Part shown: positions 1 to 10,642 of the stretch, piece after piece
How the letters are laid out: the number at the start of each line of letters is the position of its first letter
Position numbering within the stretch: the stretch's first letter is position 1
Source of the DNA: Siphonodentalium dalli
Taxonomy: Eukaryota; Mollusca; Scaphopoda; Gadilida; Siphonodentaliidae
Direction of reading: 5' to 3'
Length of the DNA: 64,000 nt
NCBI GenBank assembly: GCA_032622095.1
Contig: CP136069.1
Location: 436,001 to 500,000 of the forward strand
Notes under the pieces: generated by a model
Database searches by the model: none
What the model saw: the letters and a program-made list of their open reading frames with translations, nothing else
What the model was told of the DNA's origin: nothing
Program-made: the position numbers and the translations under genes

Positions 1-60
1 CACCGCGTGCCCTCTTCAGTCCGCACACATTGGCGTATCAGATGACATCCTATGTTCGAT
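1..60. repeat. Partial unit (tail) at window edge
   Basis: The last 60 bases of a type A unit, cut by the window start. They match 1725-1784 and 3449-3508, so the array continues to the left of the window. Confidence 0.95.
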
Positions 61-1784
61 ATCTTCGGAGGAGATGTGTTATCAAGCACATGGGCCCAAA
101 TTGCAAACTTTGAGGGCCCGTAACTCTAGCATTTCTTCTCGGATTTCAAAAATCCTTTCCGGTATGAGTTTGTTTTCGTTCGGGAAATACATAAACTTAA
201 ATATATGAATGTCAATAAAAAATTTATTTTTCAAAAAATTTGCCCCCCACCCCAGTGTCAAAATATATGTCCGACCCTGTCAAATTTTCCTTCTCTGACT
301 AAACTGACAACGGTCAACACGACTATGAAAACCACATGCAGTTATCTGGAATGATACAAGAGGACAACATAGTACAATCAAATAGAGGTTTGCCAACTAT
401 GGGCGGTAACTCCTCAGGGAAAGCGCGGACACAAGTTCTGATGCCCGTGGGCAGTAGGGCATATCGAGATGTGCATACGGTCCAATTTTCGATGCTCTGC
501 TCCTTATAATTTCCGAGATAATCAAATGACATTTTTTCAGATAAAGGGAGATAACTCCTCGGGGAAAACGCGGACAATATTCGTTATGCGACGATGGCAT
601 ACAACTCTTTGATCCCAAGATACGTGCCAAGTTTTAGTTTGCTACTCCTGTTACTTTTCGAGTAATAAGGGTTGCAAAAGTGTCCAGTATAATAATAATG
701 AAAAATAATCGAAAAAGGGCCATAACTCTGTTAAAAGATATTGGACCAACATCCGGATACCATTATTTTTAGTAGACCTTAGATGCCTTCATTCGCTAGA
801 GATTTCGCGGTCCTCCTCCCATTAGTTTCTGAGTATTTCCAATTAAACAGAAAACGGCCGCAGTAGAAAAACAATATACTTCCTTGGTTACACCATGGAA
901 GTATAATAATAGGAACAATCATGAGTGAAAAGAATCGCAGTTTATGGACGGAAAATATAAAGTATGGTGATTATATGTTGTCCTAACATGTGTAGGTTGA
1001 TCTCAAGTGTTTGGACGTGACCCCACCCCTGCCTCGAAATTGGGTGACGGGATTGGGAAAACATCAACCCCTGGCACAAAATGCTAAGTTTGAGGCCCCG
1101 TAACTCCGTTAGTTTCCAACGGATTTTAAAATTGTTTCCATTTTTGTGATTTGCTGCTAACATAGATTACATAGTATAAATTTCATCTGATTTGGAAACG
1201 GATAACACTTTGATTATTGGAAAGCATATGGGCCCAAATTAAAACTTGGACGGCCAAAATCTCCGCCATTTTTCAACGGATTTACGATCTGTTTTCAGCT
1301 TCCAGATCGGCTGATGTTGCAAATGTTATATTCCAAGTTTAATCCGATTCCGAGAAGAATTAAAAATTGGTACCACGGACCACCCCACCCCAGACCCACA
1401 ATACTGAACCGACACTGGACAAATTTGGCCCACCGCGTGCCGTCTTCAGTCCGTACGCATTTTCGTATCAGATGACATCCTATGTTCGATATCTTCGGAG
1501 GAGATGTGTTATCAAGCACACGGGCCCAAAATTGCAAAGTTTGAGGGGCCGCAATTCTTTCAGTTTTTGATGGATTTTCGAAATTATTTCACTTTCTAGA
1601 TCGGCTGATGTTGCAGATGTTAGATTCCAAGTTTCATCTGATTCCGAGAAGAATTAAAAATTGGTACCACGGACCACCCCTCCCCAGACCCACAATAATG
1701 AACCGACACTGGCAAAATTTAGCCCACCGCGTGCCCTCTTCAGTCCGCACACATTGGCGTATCAGATGACATCCTATGTTCGAT
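61..1784. repeat. Left unit 1, type A, 1724 bp
   Basis: Type A is recognised by the A version of the divergent 106-bp segment (582-687), a short (TAA)3 tract (688-698), and GGAACAATCATGAGTG after the cassette. It differs from unit 2 by one base that I found: A at 1387 where unit 2 has T at 3111. Confidence 0.95.
582..687. repeat. Divergent 106-bp segment, A version
   Basis: Hand alignment without gaps to 5965-6070 (B version) gives about 73 matches in 106 (69%). Flanking parts of the unit are some 95% or more alike. The same A version is at 2306-2411 and 4030-4135. Confidence 0.85.
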
Positions 1785-3508
1785 ATCTTCGGAGGAGATG
1801 TGTTATCAAGCACATGGGCCCAAATTGCAAACTTTGAGGGCCCGTAACTCTAGCATTTCTTCTCGGATTTCAAAAATCCTTTCCGGTATGAGTTTGTTTT
1901 CGTTCGGGAAATACATAAACTTAAATATATGAATGTCAATAAAAAATTTATTTTTCAAAAAATTTGCCCCCCACCCCAGTGTCAAAATATATGTCCGACC
2001 CTGTCAAATTTTCCTTCTCTGACTAAACTGACAACGGTCAACACGACTATGAAAACCACATGCAGTTATCTGGAATGATACAAGAGGACAACATAGTACA
2101 ATCAAATAGAGGTTTGCCAACTATGGGCGGTAACTCCTCAGGGAAAGCGCGGACACAAGTTCTGATGCCCGTGGGCAGTAGGGCATATCGAGATGTGCAT
2201 ACGGTCCAATTTTCGATGCTCTGCTCCTTATAATTTCCGAGATAATCAAATGACATTTTTTCAGATAAAGGGAGATAACTCCTCGGGGAAAACGCGGACA
2301 ATATTCGTTATGCGACGATGGCATACAACTCTTTGATCCCAAGATACGTGCCAAGTTTTAGTTTGCTACTCCTGTTACTTTTCGAGTAATAAGGGTTGCA
2401 AAAGTGTCCAGTATAATAATAATGAAAAATAATCGAAAAAGGGCCATAACTCTGTTAAAAGATATTGGACCAACATCCGGATACCATTATTTTTAGTAGA
2501 CCTTAGATGCCTTCATTCGCTAGAGATTTCGCGGTCCTCCTCCCATTAGTTTCTGAGTATTTCCAATTAAACAGAAAACGGCCGCAGTAGAAAAACAATA
2601 TACTTCCTTGGTTACACCATGGAAGTATAATAATAGGAACAATCATGAGTGAAAAGAATCGCAGTTTATGGACGGAAAATATAAAGTATGGTGATTATAT
2701 GTTGTCCTAACATGTGTAGGTTGATCTCAAGTGTTTGGACGTGACCCCACCCCTGCCTCGAAATTGGGTGACGGGATTGGGAAAACATCAACCCCTGGCA
2801 CAAAATGCTAAGTTTGAGGCCCCGTAACTCCGTTAGTTTCCAACGGATTTTAAAATTGTTTCCATTTTTGTGATTTGCTGCTAACATAGATTACATAGTA
2901 TAAATTTCATCTGATTTGGAAACGGATAACACTTTGATTATTGGAAAGCATATGGGCCCAAATTAAAACTTGGACGGCCAAAATCTCCGCCATTTTTCAA
3001 CGGATTTACGATCTGTTTTCAGCTTCCAGATCGGCTGATGTTGCAAATGTTATATTCCAAGTTTAATCCGATTCCGAGAAGAATTAAAAATTGGTACCAC
3101 GGACCACCCCTCCCCAGACCCACAATACTGAACCGACACTGGACAAATTTGGCCCACCGCGTGCCGTCTTCAGTCCGTACGCATTTTCGTATCAGATGAC
3201 ATCCTATGTTCGATATCTTCGGAGGAGATGTGTTATCAAGCACACGGGCCCAAAATTGCAAAGTTTGAGGGGCCGCAATTCTTTCAGTTTTTGATGGATT
3301 TTCGAAATTATTTCACTTTCTAGATCGGCTGATGTTGCAGATGTTAGATTCCAAGTTTCATCTGATTCCGAGAAGAATTAAAAATTGGTACCACGGACCA
3401 CCCCTCCCCAGACCCACAATAATGAACCGACACTGGCAAAATTTAGCCCACCGCGTGCCCTCTTCAGTCCGCACACATTGGCGTATCAGATGACATCCTA
3501 TGTTCGAT
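1785..3508. repeat. Left unit 2, type A, 1724 bp
   Basis: Essentially identical to unit 1. It carries T at 3111, the base found at this place in the other unit types, so the A in unit 1 is probably the derived state. Confidence 0.95.
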
Positions 3509-4135
3509 ATCTTCGGAGGAGATGTGTTATCAAGCACATGGGCCCAAATTGCAAACTTTGAGGGCCCGTAACTCTAGCATTTCTTCTCGGATTTCAAAAA
3601 TCCTTTCCGGTATGAGTTTGTTTTCGTTCGGGAAATACATAAACTTAAATATATGAATGTCAATAAAAAATTTATTTTTCAAAAAATTTGCCCCCCACCC
3701 CAGTGTCAAAATATATGTCCGACCCTGTCAAATTTTCCTTCTCTGACTAAACTGACAACGGTCAACACGACTATGAAAACCACATGCAGTTATCTGGAAT
3801 GATACAAGAGGACAACATAGTACAATCAAATAGAGGTTTGCCAACTATGGGCGGTAACTCCTCAGGGAAAGCGCGGACACAAGTTCTGATGCCCGTGGGC
3901 AGTAGGGCATATCGAGATGTGCATACGGTCCAATTTTCGATGCTCTGCTCCTTATAATTTCCGAGATAATCAAATGACATTTTTTCAGATAAAGGGAGAT
4001 AACTCCTCGGGGAAAACGCGGACAATATTCGTTATGCGACGATGGCATACAACTCTTTGATCCCAAGATACGTGCCAAGTTTTAGTTTGCTACTCCTGTT
4101 ACTTTTCGAGTAATAAGGGTTGCAAAAGTGTCCAG

Positions 4136-4349
4136 TATAATAATAATGAAAAATAATCGAAAAAGGGCCATAACTCTGTTAAAAGATATTGGACCAACAT
4201 CCGGATACCATTATTTTTAGTAGACCTTAGATGCCTTCATTCGCTAGAGATTTCGCGGTCCTCCTCCCATTAGTTTCTGAGTATTTCCAATTAAACAGAA
4301 AACGGCCGCAGTAGAAAAACAATATACTTCCTTGGTTACACCATGGAAG
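4136..4349. repeat. Unit 3 cassette copy 1, 214 bp
   Basis: Begins with (TAA)3 as in type A and is preceded by the A divergent segment. It ends with the hairpin and joins the second copy through a TATAATAA tract. Confidence 0.92.
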
Positions 4350-4560
4350 TATAATAATGAAAAATAATCGAAAAAGGGCCATAACTCTGTTAAAAGATAT
4401 TGGACCAACATCCGGATACCATTATTTTTAGTAGACCTTAGATGCCTTCATTCGCTAGAGATTTCGCGGTCCTCCTCCCATTAGTTTCTGAGTATTTCCA
4501 ATTAAACAGAAAACGGCCGCAGTAGAAAAACAATATACTTCCTTGGTTACACCATGGAAG
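4350..4560. repeat. Unit 3 cassette copy 2, 211 bp
   Basis: Begins with (TAA)2, the shortest tract in the window, and is followed at 4561 by type B sequence. This duplicate is therefore the junction between the type A and type B parts of the array. Confidence 0.92.
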
Positions 4561-5474
4561 TATAATAATAGGATCAATCATGAGTGGAAAGAATCGCAGT
4601 TTATGGACGGAAAATATGAAGTATGGTGATTATATGTTGTCCTAATATGTGTAGGTTGATCTCAAGTGTTTGGACGTGACCCCACCCCTGCCTCGAAATT
4701 GGGTGACGGGATTGGGAAAACATCAACCCCTGGCACAAACTGCTAAGTTTGAGGCCCCGTAACTTCGTCAGTTTCCAACGGATTTTAAAGTTGTTTCCAG
4801 TTTTGTGATTTGCGGCTGACATAGATTGCATAGTATAAATTTCATCTGATTTGGATACGGATAACACTTTGATTATTGGAAAGCATATGGGCCCAAATTC
4901 AAACTTGTACGGCCAAAATCTCCGCCATTTTCCAACGTATTTACGATCTGTGTTCAGCTTCGAGATCGGCTGATGTTGCAGATATTATATTCCAAGTTTC
5001 ATCTGATTCTGAGAAGAATTAAAATTCGGCACCACGGACCACCCCTCCCCAGACCCACAATAATGAACCGACACTGGCAACATTTGGCCCACCGCGTGCC
5101 GTCTCCAGTCCGTACGCATTTTCGTATCAGATGACATCCTATGTTCGATATCTTCGGAGGAGATGTGTTATCAAGCACATGGGCCCAAAATTGCAAAGTT
5201 TGAGGGCCCGCGATTCTTTTAGTTTTCGATGGATTTTCGAAATTCGTCCAGTTTCTAGATCGGCTGATGTTGCAGATGTTATATTCCAAGTTTCATCTGA
5301 TTCCGAGAAGAATTAAAAATTGGTACCACGGACCACCCCTCCCCAGACCCACAATAATGAACCGACACTGGCAAAATTTGGCCCACCGCGTGCCCTCTTC
5401 CGTCCGCACACGTTGGCGTATCAGCTGACATCCAAACTTCGACATCTTCGGAGGAGATGTGTTGTCAAGCACAT

Positions 5475-5502
5475 GGGCCCAAATTGCAAACTTTGAGGGC
5501 CC
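5475..5502 (+). other. GGGCCC-flanked inverted repeat
   Basis: GGGCCCAAA, a short spacer, then CTTTGAGGGCCC: self-complementary GGGCCC arms with AAA/TTT extension and a small bulge. A second one lies in subrepeat 1 (6914-6942). Both recur in every complete unit. Confidence 0.6.
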
Positions 5503-5964
5503 GTAACTCTTGCATTTCTTCTCGGATTTCAAAAATCCTTTCCGGTATGAGTTTGTTTTCGTTCGGGAAATACATAAACTTAAATATATGAATGTCAATC
5601 AAAATTTTATTTTGCAAACAATTTGCCCCCCACCCCAGTGTCAAAATATATGTCCGACCCTGTCAAAATTTCCTTCTCTGACTAAACTGACAACGGTCAA
5701 CACGACTATGAAAACCACATGCAGTTATCTGGAATGATACAAGAGGACAACAGAGTACAATCAAATAGAGGTTTGCCAACTATGGGCGGTAACTCCTCAG
5801 GGAAAGCGCGGACACAAGTTCTGAAGCCCGTGGGCAGTAGGGCATATCGAGATGTGTATACAGTCCAATTTTCGATGCTCTGCTCCTTATAATTTCCGAG
5901 ATAATAAAATGACATTTTTTCATATAAAGGGAGATAACTCCACGGGGTAAATGCGGACAATATC

Positions 5965-6070
5965 CGTTATGAGCCAAAGGCATAGAACTCATTTACCCCA
6001 ACATACTTACCAAACTTGAGTTTTCTAGTACTAATACATTCCGAGATTTGGGCGTTGAAAAATACTGTAG
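5965..6070. repeat. Divergent 106-bp segment, B version
   Basis: Counterpart of 582-687, directly upstream of the TAA tract. The B version is identical in the left type B units and in the right array (type C), although C resembles A at several other sites, so the unit types are mosaics. Confidence 0.85.
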
Positions 6071-6293
6071 TATAATAATAATAATAATAATGAAAAATAA
6101 TCGAAAAAGGGCCATAACTCTGTTAAAAGATATTGGACCAACATCCGGATACCATTATTTTTAGTAGACCTTAGATGCCTTCATTCGCTAGAGATTTCGC
6201 GGTCCTCCTCCCATTAGTTTCTGAGTATTTCCAATTAAACAGAAAACGGCCGCAGTAGAAAAACAATATACTTCCTTGGTTACACCATGGAAG
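6071..6293. mobile_element. TAA-flanked conserved cassette (reference copy), possible non-autonomous element
   Basis: The cassette starts at the variable (TAA)n tract, runs through AAAGGGCCATAACTC and ends at a hairpin followed by a fixed short TATAATAATA. AGTATAATAAT lies on both sides. The roughly 200-bp body reads the same in types A (701-903), B and C (31981-32183). It occurs once in normal units, twice in unit 3 and three times in unit 12. The terminal hairpin, the microsatellite boundary and variable copy number recall non-autonomous Helitron-like or microsatellite-seeking elements of molluscs, or a SINE with a TAA tail. No coding capacity and no clear target-site duplication beyond the TAA repeats. 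It may simply be a segment duplicated by recombination between TAA tracts. Confidence 0.45.
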
Positions 6294-6296
6294 TAT
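6268..6296 (+). other. Imperfect hairpin at cassette end
   Basis: ATACTTCCTTGG, a 5-base loop TTACA, then CCATGGAAGTAT: a 12-bp stem with one mismatch, running directly into the TAA repeat. It is present at the end of every cassette copy (for example 876-904). It could act as an element terminus or as a cruciform that promotes breakage. Confidence 0.7.
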
Positions 6297-6743
6297 AATA
6301 ATAGGATCAATCATGAGTGGAAAGAATCGCAGTTTATGGACGGAAAATATGAAGTATGGTGATTATATGTTGTCCTAATATGTGTAGGTTGATCTCAAGT
6401 GTTTGGACGTGACCCCACCCCTGCCTCGAAATTGGGTGACGGGATTGGGAAAACATCAACCCCTGGCACAAACTGCTAAGTTTGAGGCCCCGTAACTTCG
6501 TCAGTTTCCAACGGATTTTAAAGTTGTTTCCAGTTTTGTGATTTGCGGCTGACATAGATTGCATAGTATAAATTTCATCTGATTTGGATACGGATAACAC
6601 TTTGATTATTGGAAAGCATATGGGCCCAAATTCAAACTTGTACGGCCAAAATCTCCGCCATTTTCCAACGTATTTACGATCTGTGTTCAGCTTCGAGATC
6701 GGCTGATGTTGCAGATATTATATTCCAAGTTTCATCTGATTCC

Positions 6744-7037
6744 GAGAAGAATTAAAATTCGGCACCACGGACCACCCCTCCCCAGACCCACAATAATGAA
6801 CCGACACTGGCAACATTTGGCCCACCGCGTGCCGTCTCCAGTCCGTACGCATTTTCGTATCAGATGACATCCTATGTTCGATATCTTCGGAGGAGATGTG
6901 TTATCAAGCACATGGGCCCAAAATTGCAAAGTTTGAGGGCCCGCGATTCTTTTAGTTTTCGATGGATTTTCGAAATTCGTCCAGTTTCTAGATCGGCTGA
7001 TGTTGCAGATGTTATATTCCAAGTTTCATCTGATTCC
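6744..7037. repeat. Internal subrepeat 1, 294 bp (reference unit)
   Basis: From GAGAAGAATTAAAATTCGG to the next GAGAAGAATT. The same pair spacing of 294 bp is seen at 1352/1646, 5011/5305 and 13388/13682. It contains CACCCC, ACAATAATGAACCGACACTGG, CTTCGGAGGAGATGTG and the GGGCCC pair. Unit 7 has lost exactly one period. Confidence 0.9.
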
Positions 7038-7262
7038 GAGAAGAATTAAAAATTGGTACCACGGACCACCCCTCCCCAGACCCACAATAATGAACCGACA
7101 CTGGCAAAATTTGGCCCACCGCGTGCCCTCTTCCGTCCGCACACGTTGGCGTATCAGCTGACATCCAAACTTCGACATCTTCGGAGGAGATGTGTTGTCA
7201 AGCACATGGGCCCAAATTGCAAACTTTGAGGGCCCGTAACTCTTGCATTTCTTCTCGGATTT
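7038..7262. repeat. Internal subrepeat 2 (homologous part)
   Basis: The second copy of the subrepeat starts at GAGAAGAATTAAAAATTGG and runs across my chosen unit boundary (7177). Similarity to subrepeat 1 fades after the GGGCCC pair and the GGATTTC that follows. Confidence 0.85.
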
Positions 7263-8909
7263 CAAAAATCCTTTCCGGTATGAGTTTGTTTTCGTTCGGG
7301 AAATACATAAACTTAAATATATGAATGTCAATCAAAATTTTATTTTGCAAACAATTTGCCCCCCACCCCAGTGTCAAAATATATGTCCGACCCTGTCAAA
7401 ATTTCCTTCTCTGACTAAACTGACAACGGTCAACACGACTATGAAAACCACATGCAGTTATCTGGAATGATACAAGAGGACAACAGAGTACAATCAAATA
7501 GAGGTTTGCCAACTATGGGCGGTAACTCCTCAGGGAAAGCGCGGACACAAGTTCTGAAGCCCGTGGGCAGTAGGGCATATCGAGATGTGTATACAGTCCA
7601 ATTTTCGATGCTCTGCTCCTTATAATTTCCGAGATAATAAAATGACATTTTTTCATATAAAGGGAGATAACTCCACGGGGTAAATGCGGACAATATCCGT
7701 TATGAGCCAAAGGCATAGAACTCATTTACCCCAACATACTTACCAAACTTGAGTTTTCTAGTACTAATACATTCCGAGATTTGGGCGTTGAAAAATACTG
7801 TAGTATAATAATAATAATAATAATGAAAAATAATCGAAAAAGGGCCATAACTCTGTTAAAAGATATTGGACCAACATCCGGATACCATTATTTTTAGTAG
7901 ACCTTAGATGCCTTCATTCGCTAGAGATTTCGCGGTCCTCCTCCCATTAGTTTCTGAGTATTTCCAATTAAACAGAAAACGGCCGCAGTAGAAAAACAAT
8001 ATACTTCCTTGGTTACACCATGGAAGTATAATAATAGGATCAATCATGAGTGGAAAGAATCGCAGTTTATGGACGGAAAATATGAAGTATGGTGATTATA
8101 TGTTGTCCTAATATGTGTAGGTTGATCTCAAGTGTTTGGACGTGACCCCACCCCTGCCTCGAAATTGGGTGACGGGATTGGGAAAACATCAACCCCTGGC
8201 ACAAACTGCTAAGTTTGAGGCCCCGTAACTTCGTCAGTTTCCAACGGATTTTAAAGTTGTTTCCAGTTTTGTGATTTGCGGCTGACATAGATTGCATAGT
8301 ATAAATTTCATCTGATTTGGATACGGATAACACTTTGATTATTGGAAAGCATATGGGCCCAAATTCAAACTTGTACGGCCAAAATCTCCGCCATTTTCCA
8401 ACGTATTTACGATCTGTGTTCAGCTTCGAGATCGGCTGATGTTGCAGATATTATATTCCAAGTTTCATCTGATTCCGAGAAGAATTAAAATTCGGCACCA
8501 CGGACCACCCCTCCCCAGACCCACAATAATGAACCGACACTGGCAACATTTGGCCCACCGCGTGCCGTCTCCAGTCCGTACGCATTTTCGTATCAGATGA
8601 CATCCTATGTTCGATATCTTCGGAGGAGATGTGTTGTCAAGCACATGGGCCCAAAATTGCAAAGTTTGAGGGCCCGCGATTCTTTTAGTTTTCGATGGAT
8701 TTTCGAAATTCGTCCAGTTTCTAGATCGGCTGATGTTGCAGATGTTATATTCCAAGTTTCATCTGATTCCGAGAAGAATTAAAAATTGGTACCACGGACC
8801 ACCCCTCCCCAGACCCACAATAATGAACCGACACTGGCAAAATTTGGCCCACCGCGTGCCCTCTTCCGTCCGCACACGTTGGCGTATCAGCTGACATCCA
8901 AACTTCGAC
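7177..8909. repeat. Left unit 5, type B (Y), 1733 bp
   Basis: As unit 4 but with GTGTTGTC inside subrepeat 1 (about 8630). Unit 11 shares this combination. Confidence 0.93.
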
Positions 8910-10642
8910 ATCTTCGGAGGAGATGTGTTGTCAAGCACATGGGCCCAAATTGCAAACTTTGAGGGCCCGTAACTCTTGCATTTCTTCTCGGATTTCAAAA
9001 ATCCTTTCCGGTATGAGTTTGTTTTCGTTCGGGAAATACATAAACTTAAATATATGAATGTCAATCAAAATTTTATTTTGCAAACAATTTGCCCCCCACC
9101 CCAGTGTCAAAATATATGTCCGACCCTGTCAAAATTTCCTTCTCTGACTAAACTGACAACGGTCAACACGACTATGAAAACCACATGCAGTTATCTGGAA
9201 TGATACAAGAGGACAACAGAGTACAATCAAATAGAGGTTTGCCAACTATGGGCGGTAACTCCTCAGGGAAAGCGCGGACACAAGTTCTGAAGCCCGTGGG
9301 CAGTAGGGCATATCGAGATGTGTATACAGTCCAATTTTCGATGCTCTGCTCCTTATAATTTCCGAGATAATAAAATGACATTTTTTCATATAAAGGGAGA
9401 TAACTCCACGGGGTAAATGCGGACAATATCCGTTATGAGCCAAAGGCATAGAACTCATTTACCCCAACATACTTACCAAACTTGAGTTTTCTAGTACTAA
9501 TACATTCCGAGATTTGGGCGTTGAAAAATACTGTAGTATAATAATAATAATAATAATGAAAAATAATCGAAAAAGGGCCATAACTCTGTTAAAAGATATT
9601 GGACCAACATCCGGATACCATTATTTTTAGTAGACCTTAGATGCCTTCATTCGCTAGAGATTTCGCGGTCCTCCTCCCATTAGTTTCTGAGTATTTCCAA
9701 TTAAACAGAAAACGGCCGCAGTAGAAAAACAATATACTTCCTTGGTTACACCATGGAAGTATAATAATAGGATCAATCATGAGTGGAAAGAATCGCAGTT
9801 TATGGACGGAAAATATGAAGTATGGTGATTATATGTTGTCCTAATATGTGTAGGTTGATCTCAAGTGTTTGGACGTGACCCCACCCCTGCCTCGAAATTG
9901 GGTGACGGGATTGGGAAAACATCAACCCCTGGCACAAACTGCTAAGTTTGAGGCCCCGTAACTTCGTCAGTTTCCAACGGATTTTAAAGTTGTTTCCAGT
10001 TTTGTGATTTGCGGCTGACATAGATTGCATAGTATAAATTTCATCTGATTTGGATACGGATAACACTTTGATTATTGGAAAGCATATGGGCCCAAATTCA
10101 AACTTGTACGGCCAAAATCTCCGCCATTTTCCAACGTATTTACGATCTGTGTTCAGCTTCGAGATCGGCTGATGTTGCAGATATTATATTCCAAGTTTCA
10201 TCTGATTCCGAGAAGAATTAAAATTCGGCACCACGGACCACCCCTCCCCAGACCCACAATAATGAACCGACACTGGCAACATTTGGCCCACCGCGTGCCG
10301 TCTCCAGTCCGTACGCATTTTCGTATCAGATGACATCCTATGTTCGATATCTTCGGAGGAGATGTGTTGTCAAGCACATGGGCCCAAAATTGCAAAGTTT
10401 GAGGGCCCGCGATTCTTTTAGTTTTCGATGGATTTTCGAAATTCGTCCAGTTTCTAGATCGGCTGATGTTGCAGATGTTATATTCCAAGTTTCATCTGAT
10501 TCCGAGAAGAATTAAAAATTGGTACCACGGACCACCCCTCCCCAGACCCACAACAATGAACCGACACTGGCAAAATTTGGCCCACCGCGTGCCCTCTTCC
10601 GTCCGCACACGTTGGCGTATCAGCTGACATCCAAACTTCGAC
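8910..10642. repeat. Left unit 6, type B (Z), 1733 bp
   Basis: Has GTGTTGTC inside subrepeat 1 and the rare ACAACAATG in subrepeat 2 (about 10551). Only unit 8 shares ACAACAATG. Confidence 0.93.

Larger units (their letters stand above)
3509..5443. repeat. Left unit 3, A/B chimera with duplicated cassette, 1935 bp
   Basis: The first part (to about 4349) is type A, including the A divergent segment and (TAA)3. Two cassette copies follow (4136-4349 and 4350-4560). From 4561 the sequence is type B (GGATCAATCATGAGTGG). The length equals an A unit plus 211 bp. It has GATTCTGAG before the first 294-bp subrepeat at 5011, the W-type marker shared with units 7 and 9. Confidence 0.95.
5444..7176. repeat. 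Left unit 4, type B (X), 1733 bp; reference unit
   Basis: Reference for type B. Diagnostic states: GTGTTGTC at the unit start, (TAA)6 tract at 6071-6090, GATTCCGAG before subrepeat 1, GTGTTATC inside subrepeat 1, and ACAATAATG in subrepeat 2. Unit 10 has the same combination. Confidence 0.95.

Noticed and set aside
323-577. Recurring minus-strand 84-codon ORF as a gene, present in the left array
   Set aside because: Between type A and B about 7 of 9 base changes in it replace the amino acid, as expected without selection on protein. In type C the start region is broken. No domain recognised.
5510-5737. 75-codon plus-strand ORF seen in nearly every unit
   Set aside because: Overlaps minus-strand ORFs of equal quality, has no recognisable domain and is lost in type A through substitutions.
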